Shown piece by piece: positions 32,655 through 42,933 of a stretch of DNA of 64,000 nucleotides. Both the position numbers and the translations under genes were made by a program. A model generated the notes under the pieces. The model had not been told where the DNA came from, ran no database searches, and was given only the letters and a program-made list of their open reading frames with translations. This DNA is from Adiantum capillus-veneris (taxonomy: Eukaryota; Streptophyta; Polypodiopsida; Polypodiales; Pteridaceae). The stretch's first letter is position 1, and each line of letters starts with the position of its first letter. The DNA lies in NCBI GenBank assembly GCA_014529385.2, contig CM043956.1, forward strand, positions 63,244,620 through 63,308,619, written 5' to 3'.

Positions 32655-32666
32655 GCTCTGATACCA
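32655..32666 (-). promoter_or_regulatory. Copia 1 primer binding site, tRNA-Met
   Basis: Minus strand TGGTATCAGAGC, two bases inside the 5' LTR (32669). Confidence 0.95.
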
Positions 32667-32668
32667 AT

Positions 32669-32947
32669 TGTTGAAGATGATGAAATAGGAAATAGAAGGA
32701 AGATAGCAACTCAGAGTAGGAAGAAGATGGAGAAGGAGAAGACACAGAGCTTGTGTACGATATCTCTGTAGTCTATCTGTCTGTATTAGAATAATAGAGT
32801 ATATACAAACTCAGAGCTACAAAGCTTATATGAGACCCTAAGAGATAAGGTGTCCTTTCACACCAGATGTCTAGGGGGAAAAACCCAATGGGAGAAAAGT
32901 GCCCCTGGTGAAGCGCGTATACACACTAACACTACTACATGTCTACA
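32669..32947 (-). repeat. Copia 1 5' LTR
   Basis: Matches 27266-27547 with about ten differences, including a 3 bp deletion near 32886. It has the same TGTTGAAG...GTCTACA ends. Confidence 0.95.
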
Positions 32948-32952
32948 GGGAG

Positions 32953-33028
32953 GGGGTAGGGGGTGGAAGGGGGAGACAACGAGAGAGAGACACACGCACA
33001 GAGGGAAGACAACACGAGAGAGGGGTGG

Positions 33029-33101
<73 letters not shown>

Positions 33102-33236
33102 GTCCTGGCTACTCCACTGGAGGGAGGGGCGGCAATGGGCGGTGGTGTTAGGAGTAAGGGTGGCACATGGTGGTAGTAAGTTAGCACCACTAACCACCAG
33201 TGGTGGGCTAGGGTGGTGGGTGGTGATGGTTGTTAA
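32953..33236 (-). repeat. Element Y arm B, inner part
   Basis: Contains (GA)n (33033-33098), then GGAGTAGCC-type, GGGCGGCAATGGGCGG, GGTGGCACATGGTGG and CCACCAGTGGTGGGCTAG blocks. It aligns with 40697-40860 of element X. It continues at 34562 after a 1.3 kb insertion. Confidence 0.8.
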
Positions 33237-34557
33237 CACTAGGTTGGTAATGGGACACTTTTATGTCCTGTTAAGTGACCATTTTCCTTGAATTATGTCA
33301 AGAGTTTCAAAATGGATTTTGAGGTGCTATCTATCTAGAAAGTTGTCTTATGAGCTGAAAAAAACTCGACATTTTTTTGGAATATCAATTCCATCTTTAA
33401 CCTTGTCCTTGCACAACATTTCACAACCTAAACTGTGTGAAAAAACGGGTCCTGATTTTGGCTTTTTTCAACTTTTTGCAACTATACCACTCTAGAATTC
33501 ATTTTCGTGAGGTCTATAATGCTAGAGATCTATCTTTAGTAGGCCTCAACATGTCCTAATGCTTCTAGGGAGAAATAAATATTAAAGTTGTAAGTTATGA
33601 CCAAATTACAAAAATTGTCAAATCCTGTTTTTTAGCCAATTTTAGCCCTTCTATGATTTTTTTGGTGGATTTCATGATATCCAAATGCATTTTTTATTTT
33701 CTATGTCGCATATTGTAACATAAAGCTAATATTCCTTGAGTTTTGGGGCACCTAATACCCTATTTTGCATAGTATACAACGATGGTTGATTTTTTCAATT
33801 ATAGAAGAAAACGAAACATTCTAGTATATCAAGTATAGCTTTTTCAATATTGTTAGTTTCTTGTGACAACTACATGCATTTTGTAGGTAGTAACCATATC
33901 TAGTCATAAGAATCAAATTTGGTTAGATATTGAATAGTTTCTATGGGATTCTACAACTCATAATGTTGAACCCATCTTTTTTATGTTTGTTGTATTTAGC
34001 ACTTCATCTTTGTCCCCAAGATTCCCCTTGGTAAGAGATGTATTATTCTTTTGACATGCTCCATGGCTCCTTATGAACATAAAGGACAATAGGGAACTAA
34101 GAAAACATGCATATATTATTTGTATTGAGTGTGGCTATAGAAACTTTGATGATAGGTTTGCAAAATGGTAAAAATTCAACTTTTTTGTACCTATTTATTT
34201 TGGCAAAACAAAAAATAGTGAGTGAGAAGCAATCATATGTTCTGATCACCAACCCATTGAAGTTAACTAGGGAATTTATCTCAAGTCCTACAAAAATCCC
34301 TAATCTTATTTTTATGCAACAAAACGTAAGAAATTACTGTTTTGATAAAAATGCATTGGTCCATCAACTTTGGAGGCTTGGTGTGACCAAAAGATGAGAA
34401 ATTTTACAAGTTTCTTATTTTTTCTATGTGTAGTAGGCCTTGAACTATAACCTCATGAAAGGATTTTACAAAATAAGTGGATCTACTATGGTTTTGGAGG
34501 TTTTTTTCAAAACCCTGAAAGGACACTTTTATGTCCTGTTAGGTTACTAACTTAGTG
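33237..34557. mobile_element. 1.3 kb CACTA-ended non-autonomous DNA transposon, TTAA on both flanks
   Basis: The termini CACTAGGTTGGTAA (33237) and, inverted, CACTAAGTTAGTAA (34557) match at 12 of 14 positions. Both ends carry GGACACTTTTATGTCC, itself a hairpin. TTAA flanks both sides (33233-33236 and 34558-34561), and the host repeat is continuous across the insertion when compared with element X. The interior is AT-rich with no credible gene. The ends suggest CACTA, but a TTAA duplication is more typical of piggyBac. Confidence 0.8.
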
Positions 34558-34561
34558 TTAA

Positions 34562-34642
34562 GGGGCGGCAATGGGAGGTAGTGGTGGTGGGATGAAAAAA
34601 ACAAAAGCTCGCTCCGTTGAGCTCGCTCCTTAACCGTCCCCA
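34562..34642 (-). repeat. Element Y arm B, terminal part
   Basis: On the minus strand: TGGGGACGGTTAAGGAGCGA, a second GAGCGAGC box, a T-rich run, CCCACCACCACTACCTCCCA and GCCGCCCCTTAA. It aligns with the outer end of X at 40904-40810 inverted. Confidence 0.8.
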
Positions 34643-34720
34643 GTAAGAAGATCAAAAAGCTTCTAGAGGTCAGTGTGATCGTGTCCACCGTAGGGAGGGA
34701 TATAGACGTTTCTCTCCTAC

Positions 34721-34935
34721 CACTACAAGAGGTTCCATGCACTTGTGATGGATGTAGCGACGAAAATACACGGGGATATTTTTCCCCCTCGACGTCGCTA
34801 AAAGCGTCGCAAAGAGAACGTTGCTATACGCGTTGCTATATAGCGGCGCGTATAGCCGCACTTATAGCGACACTTACAGTTTCCAATTTAGGGACGCTCA
34901 TAGAGAAACTGCAGAACCTAAAATAGAGACGCCTA
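34721..34935 (+). mobile_element. CACTA (En/Spm) transposon end with subterminal GCGACG repeats
   Basis: It starts CACTACAAGAGG, close to the usual plant CACTA terminus. Direct and inverted copies of a TAGCGACG/CGTCGCTA motif follow (about 34752, 34791, 34806, 34840-34870, 34935), the type bound by the element's TnpA-like protein. The other end was not found in the window. Coding relics of a minus-strand CACTA element at 37777-38331, 40920-41192 and 59096-59570 could belong to it. Confidence 0.7.
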
Positions 34936-37776
34936 TAGCGACGCCCGAGAATCAATTTTTTTGGGTGGTAGGCCTGCCACCCATCAACCATATTGAATAT
35001 AAGGTTTCCAGAATAGATGCAAAACTGACAAAAGTATTTCAATGAAAGTGAATTGACAAAAGTAATACAATAACAAAATTATACACATCATAGGCAAAAT
35101 CACTTGATTGTTAAGCTTTGACCAAAATGTCCTAGTTACAACACAAGAAAAGATCGTGGGGACATACTTGAGAAAATACGTCGTTGACCAATAGTTACAA
35201 AAATGACATGCACAGGTCGTCTCATTATACATGCTATGAGAAAAGAAAACTAGTGTTATCCAGCTACGATTAGATTGACGTCATCTAATCCGATGTCTCA
35301 TCGCGTCCAAGCAATGTATCTGTCGAATTTTGCAAAAAAAAAAACAATAAGACTTTTTGTAAGTATAAACATATAATAACAAAACAATCAATTTTTTAGC
35401 TTATCACTAAAATACAACAAATGTAAGAGAGTAAAGTTAAATACTAACTAAGCCGGAGCGAGAACTGAGAATGTCTATAAAGGCATTTAAGCCCTTTCTG
35501 CCCGCATACTCGCGCTCGTATGGTGTGGGATCACGTCTTGTCATCGACCGCTCTTCAAAACATAAAAAGAATACGTTGTCGAGAAATTTGCGGTCTTGCC
35601 AGGAAAGCACCGGGCTTATGGCTTTGAGAGTTTGTGAGAGAACTCAACAAAAACTATATGAAGGAGTTAAACCATAGATGCCATGAAGACTAGGGTTTGG
35701 AAAGAAGTGCAATCAAAGAAGATTCACTCTTTCTCTCTTGCGCTCACACACACAAAGAAAGAACACAAAAGAGAATGTCAAAACAATACGAAAATGAAAA
35801 CATCAAGGCTATGGTCATATCGTATCATGGGTAATATGAAAGGGTTAATAGATGAGTTAATGGCATCCAATCTTGACTGACCAAATAGGCTACGAATTGT
35901 TCTTTGGAATTGTAGTTTTGTGCTTACCATAATATATATATTTTGTCTAGTGATTGGGATTAATTGTGTGTACAAATCTTCTTGGTTCATAGCAAGATAA
36001 CTACGCTTACGTCAAAAGAAAAGTTATAGTCTATGAGAGGTAGTATGATGGGATCCGGTGATAGAAGTATTTCATTAAGCCTTTCTGGGCCAAAGAGAAA
36101 CACTATACGTTGTTGAAAGTGTATTTTTCGGCTAATCCATACGTTAATTCTAATAGATCGTACAGAGTGAAAGCGATAGAAATGATCATCATGTGGGTTA
36201 TTCATCTAGGATAGTATGTGAGAAATGTAGATATGAGAGAAGTGAAGAAATGAGAAGTTTCCCTCCCAAGCCCTATTCTTGCACGTAGGCAATAAGGATA
36301 CTGCGGGGAGAGATGTACCTGTAGCAAAGAGAACCTAGAGAGGATGAATTACTAAGAATGAGAGAGATAGGTTTGGTTAAGGAGATACATATATATATGT
36401 TGGATTAGAGATGAAAATGAAAACAACAAGAAATCAAGAAAACATCAATGTAGAACACATCTTACTTGAAACCCTTCGGCACCATTATTGATGGGAGAGA
36501 GAAGAAGAGGGGAGAATTCAATGTTGATTGATACGCCAAGTACAACACCTTCTTTGATTAGAGTTGATCTTCCAAGGATAGCGTACAAGAATGGCTAATC
36601 TTCCTCTAGGAGAAAGTGTAGGCTTGGGCTTATGTTAATGGGGTTAAGTACAATTAGGCATTACTACTCACTCCCTCAAGAATTCCTCTCATCAATGGCT
36701 TGAATGCTTGAGTTCCTTCCAAGGAAGAAGAGGTCCCCTTTTATAGGTGAAGGAACCCCCAAGGGTTTACACAAGAAGAGAGGAGCCAGTGTGAACAGGA
36801 ATTGGAAAAGTTGGAAATGAGCTGCCCCTGCATGATGTGGCCAGATTGGGGTCCAGTATTTTGATCATATCTCCTCAACCGTGGCTCCAAATAAAAAAGT
36901 AAAAATATGGGCAAAAACTTCAGCTCATTAGCTACGATTTTCATTTTAAAATCGTTTTCCAGTTCGGATTGGAACCTTGTGTAAAAAATTCATCAAAATA
37001 GGGTCCATTTATGGCAGCAAAAGTCTTCATGTGATCTCCTTAGCCTAGACTTTCATTTAATTCCAAAGGACACCTTATGCCATATGAAAGCATGACATTG
37101 CTCCTTGACAAAGTTTTGTAATCATGTTTGCAATAATGCATTAAAATAAGTGTATCTTTGAAATCATGCTATCTAGTGTCCCACTAGGATTTGATTCTCT
37201 CCTAGTAGTTATTTAAAAAGAAATATAAGAAAAGTATAAAAAATACATAGAATATATATATATTGGAGTTTACCCTAGATATAGGATCTAGCTAGGGTGT
37301 GAAATGATAATGAAATAGTAGAAATAAAGAATCAATGCTTTTTGCCGCAAGTTAAAGAGGTGGAGCTATTGATGCTTTTCCCATAGTATTTTCTGATGGT
37401 AAAGTAAGGATATGTTACCCTTGAGAAAAATAATAGGATGAGATAGAATGCTTATTATTATACTTAAATATGCATATGTACACTATAGGAAATATAATTA
37501 TGTATCTAAAAAAATACAAGATAGATCTTGTAGCATGCGTTCCCACTATGTACATGTCACAGCACGACAACGTTATGTTAGAATTTAAAAGTACAATTAT
37601 CCATAACTACCAAACCTAAAGGGCAATGGAAAAACACTTGCAAAGTCGGTCTCAAATGATGCCCATCTGCCGCTCCCTAAGTGGTGCGAGCTCCCTACCT
37701 CTACTCGTGCTTTGGCTGCCTCCTTTTGTTGCTTCCACTTGTCAGGATTCTCGCGCGCTGCTCACTTTGCATTCTT
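34936..37776. other. AT-rich interior, no gene recognised; weak internal duplication
   Basis: Two adjacent minus-strand frames, 35990-35778 and 36205-35987, give similar peptides (LFGQSRLDAI...FILPMI.YDHSLDVFIF and LFGPERLNEI...IILPLI.YNFSFDVSVV). This suggests an old duplication of about 210 bp. No family was recognised. The rest shows no feature. Confidence 0.35.
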
Positions 37777-38331
37777 TCAATCTTCTTTGGCTAGCCAATC
37801 TGGCCTGTTCCACCCATGCTTTATTGGTTTTTGCACTTTAGAACGCTTGTGCTTGCAGTACTCGCGCATCCGAACCTTCATCATGTCTTCATTGAAGCGC
37901 TCATCCCGATTTGACACGGGGGACTCGTCATGCAGCATGCTGATGACTCTGTCTTTTAATTCATTTGTTGGCACTTCACTCCAAGTGTTTAGTATGTAGT
38001 GTCGAAACACCTGAGAGCAAAGGCCGTGCATGCGCGAGATCACCTTCTTGCTGTTGTCATCCAAGATGATGCTGTCTCTGATGTCGATCGAGTACGGCAA
38101 GCCCTCTCGCCTGTGACGCGTGAACCTGGGTGTCTCGGCAGGGGTCTTGAGTGGCGTCTCGATTGGGGTATGGACGACAAGTGTCTCCATTGGAGTCTGG
38201 GTCTCGAAGCGACGAGTGTCGAGTGGGGTGACTCCTGGAGGAGCAACGAGTGGTGTGTAGCCAAGAACGGCCGATCGTCGTGCAAAACTTGGAGTAGAGG
38301 GCGATGCCGTGGTTGGTGTGGGGGTGGGCAA
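37777..38331 (-). pseudogene. CACTA-associated second-gene (Ptta/En/Spm-like) protein fragment
   Basis: About 184 codons, open, without a clear ATG start. The Thr/Pro-rich N-terminus (TPTPTTASPSTPSFARRS) is cut by element X. The C-terminal half reads CSQVFRHYILNTWSEVPTNE, then MREYCKHKRSKVQKPIKHGW, in the style of plant CACTA Ptta/En/Spm proteins. It ends at a GT-like junction or truncation. The assignment is from general resemblance. Confidence 0.55.
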
Positions 38332-38342
38332 AGAAGGGAAAG

Positions 38343-38623
38343 GAGTTAGGTCTTTGAGCGAGCTTCAGAGCGAGTTTTTTTTTTTTTTTGAGGGCCGCCC
38401 TCCCCATTTCTCCTTCCTCCTCTCGCCGCCCGTGTGCTTCCTCCTCTTCCCTTGCTCCTCCTCCTCAACCTCCTCTTTCAATATCCTCCCTCTCCTCCAC
38501 TTTCTCCCTCCATCTCCTCCTCTAGCAGGCCTAATTTCCTCCATTTCCTCCTCCAATCGCTCTCTCTCCATCTCCTCCTACCTTCCTCAAGGTCCTCTTC
38601 TCCTTCTCCCTTCTTCCCCTACT

Positions 38624-38657
<34 letters not shown>

Positions 38658-38660
38658 ACC
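38343..38660 (+). repeat. GAGCGAGC family, arm A, copy 3
   Basis: GAGTTAGGTCTTTGAGCGAG, a second box, a T15 run, GCCGCCC and a pyrimidine-rich body with CGCCCGTGTGCTTCCTCCTC, ending in (CT)n. Confidence 0.85.
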
Positions 38661-38690
38661 CCTATCAAACCCTCCCTCCCTCCCTCCCTC

Positions 38691-38745
<55 letters not shown>

Positions 38746-38836
38746 ACCCTCTATTCCTCTCACTCTCCCTTTGTCTACCTATTACTCCCCTCTCCCACTT
38801 TCCTTCTCTTGCTCTCTCCAATCTCTATCGCTTTCT

Positions 38837-38898
<62 letters not shown>

Positions 38899-39026
38899 TG
38901 TCTCTCATTCTTTCTCTCCGTCTATCCTCTAACTCCTCTCTCCCCTCCCTCTCACTCTCTATCTCTCTCTGACTCTTTCCCTTTTCAGCTGTCTCTACCT
39001 TGTACATCTCTCTCGATATCCCTCTT

Positions 39027-39069
<43 letters not shown>

Positions 39070-39085
39070 CTTTCACTACAACTCT
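38661..39085. repeat. (CT)n and poly-C tracts
   Basis: CT-rich throughout, with poly-C at about 38837-38866 and (CT)n at 38700-38741, 38867-38893 and 39031-39065. It encodes only Ser-Leu/Pro repeats. Confidence 0.9.
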
Positions 39086-39735
39086 GTCTCTAGCTCCATG
39101 TGACATAGGAGACATGTCCTGGGCTCTATTGGTACTCATTGTACCTACCAGTCTTGATCCAAAGCTGGTGTAAAGATGTGCATATGTGGCCAATAGCGCA
39201 TCGTATCCCATCAGATAAGTGGGTGTCCATGTATCAGGGCCTCATCTGAAAACCATCCTCAGTGAGTTGGAGACGATGTTCTCTATAGAAAGCCATATTT
39301 GTGCCCAGTTCCTGTGCCGGCTGTATCCAAGTCCTCATGGTGTCAAGCAAAGTCAAGTCTTGGCAAATGAGCCTGAATGATCTCAGATTGTGTAAGAGTC
39401 AGAGAGAGGGGGAAATCTATCCATGATGAACCCATTTCCCTGAAACCATGATGTCATATCTCCATACTAGCATGTTGTATCTCCCTGCATAGCTAAATGT
39501 AGAGAGAACTCAAGTGCTAGGCGCATATATCTATCTCTGGGGAGGTCCCATAAGCGATGTATAAAGGAGACTGATATGGTGAGTGCCTCAACCTCCATGT
39601 CTCTCCATCCCCACTAGTGTGACCCGACCTCCCATGATGGTCCAAAGAGGGGCCCCCATATCTGAACTCCATAGAGTAATGCGGAGGCCACCAAGGTGTC
39701 AAAAAGCCAGAGCTTCATCCGAGCCTCTGAAACTA

Positions 39736-39740
<5 letters not shown>
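39086..39740 (-). pseudogene. LINE ORF2 C-terminal fragment, decayed
   Basis: The minus strand reads EARMKLWLFDTLVASALLYG, then VQIWGPLF, the block after the RT domain in plant LINE ORF2. Related broken reading follows toward 39100 (GETWRLRHSPYQSPLYIAYG and others). A (GA)n run (39740-39768) directly precedes it, and stops are frequent. It is a different family from the intact LINE. Confidence 0.7.
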
Positions 39741-39774
<34 letters not shown>

Positions 39775-40329
39775 AGGCGTTGTTGTAATGAAAGCGGGAG
39801 AGAGACTTCTTACGACGAAAGCTAGAGAGAATCACTTTCTAGAAAGAAACGGAAAAGAGAACCAAGCACTAGCGATGTCGCTATTGCTCGGTTCTCTTTT
39901 TTTTTATGCGAGTTTTTTTACGCAAGCTGAGTCTATCGCTAGTTGTGAACGATTTTTTTTAACGCTAGCTCATGGACTATCTCATTGCAATCGTAGGCGC
40001 CTACTACTGCTCCAATCAAGCCTGCAAAAATTGCCTGCCAGGCTGCAATCTTACACCTCCTTGCTAGACTCTCTGCAAGTCTGGCACGCCAGACTTCACG
40101 ACAAGAATTAAGGAGCCTGAGTTTGAGCATGCTCATAAGATCTTACTCCTCAACCCTGCATCCGGTTGCAGCAGGCTTCTGTATAACCCCTTCCTTCTTT
40201 GCCTTGGGCTAGGCCAAGACTGATTCAGGAACATTGTGCTCTACAAATAAGGCCTCTCTTGCCCCGCTTGGCGATCAGGCCTACAATCTTACACTCACTT
40301 GTTTGGCGACCTCCTTTAGAACCTGCGTG
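39741..40329. other. Interior of element X, no gene recognised
   Basis: Short GA run, then unique sequence. AGCGATGTCGCTATTGCTCG near 39867 and ATCGCTAGTTGTGAACGA near 39932 contain AGCGAT/ATCGCT words like CACTA subterminal motifs, but no end was found. Confidence 0.35.
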
Positions 40330-40441
<112 letters not shown>

Positions 40442-40569
40442 GAAGAAGAAGAGAATCTTAATGTCGTAGGAAACTATCCCAAGAGATATTAAAGATCTAT
40501 TCGACGAGGAAAGCTGAACTCAATATCTTTTATTCAAGAGGGAAATGGCATAACCAATCTACCACACTT

Positions 40570-40904
<335 letters not shown>

Positions 40905-40919
40905 AGGGGAAGGAGAAGG

Positions 40920-41192
40920 TAAGGAGCCTCAACGACTACAAGAAGGGGGGGTCGAAGCATCAGTGGTGGCTCCTCCACATCAACCGCCACCACCACCACT
41001 AAAGCATCGACGGCTAGAAGAGTGTGTAGATCGTCTAGTCGACACCGAACTCTCGAAGCGCGCTGATCGCTCTGAAGCAGAGGGAGACATTGAAGGTGTG
41101 GAACGACTGGACGGTGCTCTAGAGCGATGATAGTCCTCATATCACCTCCTTTGCTCGGGGTCCAAAAAAGAAAACAACTGATCATCATCCAT
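40920..41192 (-). pseudogene. Start of CACTA second gene (possible)
   Basis: ATG at 41192: MDDDQLFSFLDPEQRR, then a TGA, then the same frame continues with YEDYHRSRAPSSRSTPSMSP and a Ser/Arg-rich stretch. Acidic-start, Ser/Pro-rich N-termini are common in plant CACTA second-gene proteins. If element X (38343-40904) is removed, it is followed by the Thr/Pro-rich reading at 38331, which would make one gene. This is inference from position and composition. Confidence 0.4.
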
Positions 41193-41344
41193 ACCTGCAT
41201 AAAATACACGAACATTAAATCTTAATGGTGAATGGAGAAGAAAATATGAACAAGTTATAATTTGATTAATCACAATTTAAATTTCACAAATATAGCATAG
41301 AGACAAGAATGGACAAAACTCCACGTGAATACAATATATATTAT

Positions 41345-41433
41345 TGTTGGAATTAGGGTTGCAGAGAAACACACACAGCTTGGAGAAGACAAAGGAAGCT
41401 CAAGGCACACAATAGAGAGTGTGTTACTTAGTG
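41345..41433 (-). repeat. Copia 2 3' LTR, left part
   Basis: TGTTGGAATTAGGGTTGCAG to CTTAGTG, matching 58825-58913. It continues at 54676 after the nested element. TAGTG at 41429-41433 is the nested element's target duplication. Confidence 0.95.
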
Positions 41434-42391
41434 TGTTGACCGTTGGGTCAACAACACAACATAACTCAAGTTTCGTACCAAAGTCTTATCTTTTGTGAGT
41501 TATGAAATGCTGCGGATTATGGCTATAAACGTCATTTGTAATGAGTAGTTATTCTAGTTTCAAAAGCCGGGGTGCAATGGCACTTCCAGATTGTAAATAC
41601 AAAGACATTTGACCCTTTCAACCCCATTTTTGGTTAAACCTAAGGTAGCCTTAGTATATAAGGTACTTAGGTCATTTTGTAAAGAAGACTTTTATCATAA
41701 TCAAAACTTTAGCGCTGCCGTCTACTGTGTGTCAGAGAGAAAGAGAGCGAGCGTGAGCTTCATCCTCTCGCTACGCCTGGCTCGCTCAACACATTGGAGA
41801 TCCGACTGCACCATTGCTGTAGGCTTGAGGAGAGCTACGCGACAACGCCAAGCATTCCACGCGAGACGAAGTGCACACGCCGACGCATCTATGAGCTATT
41901 TGTGGCCGTAAGTGTATCAAACGATGTTTGTTTTCTGCGTGCTAGTAGTCTATAGAATCATGGCGACATAAGCTACGCATAGGTACTCATAAATTTCAGT
42001 TTCGGGCACTTTCAAAATTCGGCTCTGTCATCCTACGCGTTTTCTGCAGATGGGTTTAGAGTGAGGGTTTTGAGTGTAGAAGCTTAGGGATAGGTGTATC
42101 CTAGTGAGGAGATGGTGTTCCTTAAGTTTTGTACGAATCTGGCATGATTAGGCGAGTTACCTTTAGTATGTGTGTATGTGGCTAGGTGGTGTAGTTGAGA
42201 GCAGTGAGGTTCTTGATTGTGGTTTAGTTGGCCTTCCTAAGTGTTGTATGTGTAGGATGGTCTCAGCCTGACAAGCTTAAGAGATTTCCTCTGTGTGCCT
42301 ATCGTGTCATCTGTGTCCTCGATTGACATTATGTTGATCTAGGTAGTGTTTGCATGCACTTCATGGGTGTGTGAGTCGCTCCCGTCCAACA
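41434..42391 (+). repeat. Athila-like 5' LTR
   Basis: TGTTGACCGTTGGGTCAACA...GTCCAACA. The first 20 bp contain the inverted repeat TTGACC..GGTCAA. It includes one half-site (CATCCTACGCGT, 42029-42040) of the palindrome repeated in the leader. Confidence 0.95.
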
Positions 42392-42392
42392 T

Positions 42393-42410
42393 TGGCGCCA
42401 TTGCTGGGGA
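42393..42410 (+). promoter_or_regulatory. Primer binding site of the Athila-like element
   Basis: TGGCGCCATTGCTGGGGA, one base after the LTR. The usual Athila/Tat primer site is very close and is generally assigned to tRNA-Asp. Confidence 0.85.
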
Positions 42411-42933
42411 CACAAGGACCTTAGTAGGTTTTCTACTAAGACTCGTGTGATGGTTGCTTGATTTAGTTTCGGCTAAAGAAAGCATTTTTCTTAAGTGGAT
42501 CCGGAAGAGGATATTCCGCGATCAAGTGGATAGCCAGGAAGCGTGTGTCTTGCCGAGGGTTTGCGACTAGATAGGTTTAGTTAGGATATGTGGATTAGAG
42601 TAGTTGTTGGTGGTCGAGTGATTTGTGAGGTGATAAAAGCGTTTACTAGTCCGTGTGTGGCAGTGAAGCGTTTTTCTACTCATAGATGCAAAACCCCATA
42701 TGATTTGTAGGAGTAGCTTTAGGTAAGTGATCCGATTCTGATCTAGAGCTATTCATCACTGAATTATTTGCTAAAGTGCTTGATTGCATTTGAATCACGG
42801 AAAAGTGTGCTTTTGAGGGTAAAAATGCATTAAACAAGCTTTTGTGGATATTTTTGTATGACTGACTGATGCTGTGCATATAAAAGAGCATTTGCAAGGG
42901 TTCTGTGAAGAAAACCTGCAATTCTGTAAACAT

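Larger units (their letters stand above)
27266..32947 (-). mobile_element. Copia 1: Ty1/copia element, internally deleted, interrupted by a gypsy solo LTR
   Basis: LTRs lie at 27266-27547 and 32669-32947 (282 and 279 bp) and the target duplication GGGAG at 27261-27265 and 32948-32952. Transcription is leftward. Gag and protease are present. Integrase and the N-terminal part of RT are missing, because protease sequence runs into mid-RT sequence near 31000. RT is then split by the solo LTR at 28961-30631. The element cannot be autonomous. Confidence 0.95.
15339..34642. mobile_element. Element Y: inverted-arm (MULE/foldback-like) element with nested retrotransposons
   Basis: The left end is arm A (plus, 15339-15662) and the right end is arm B in inverse orientation (34642-34562, then 33236-32953). 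Both ends carry two GAGCGAGC boxes followed by a T run, giving an imperfect inverted repeat of about 40 bp. The flanks AGTCAAGAA (15330-15338) and AGTAAGAAG (34642-34650) look like an imperfect 9 bp target duplication. Without the nested gypsy, copia and CACTA-ended insertions, Y would be about 3.5 kb of mostly simple and repeat-derived sequence. No transposase was seen, so it would need one in trans. The superfamily is inferred. Confidence 0.5.
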
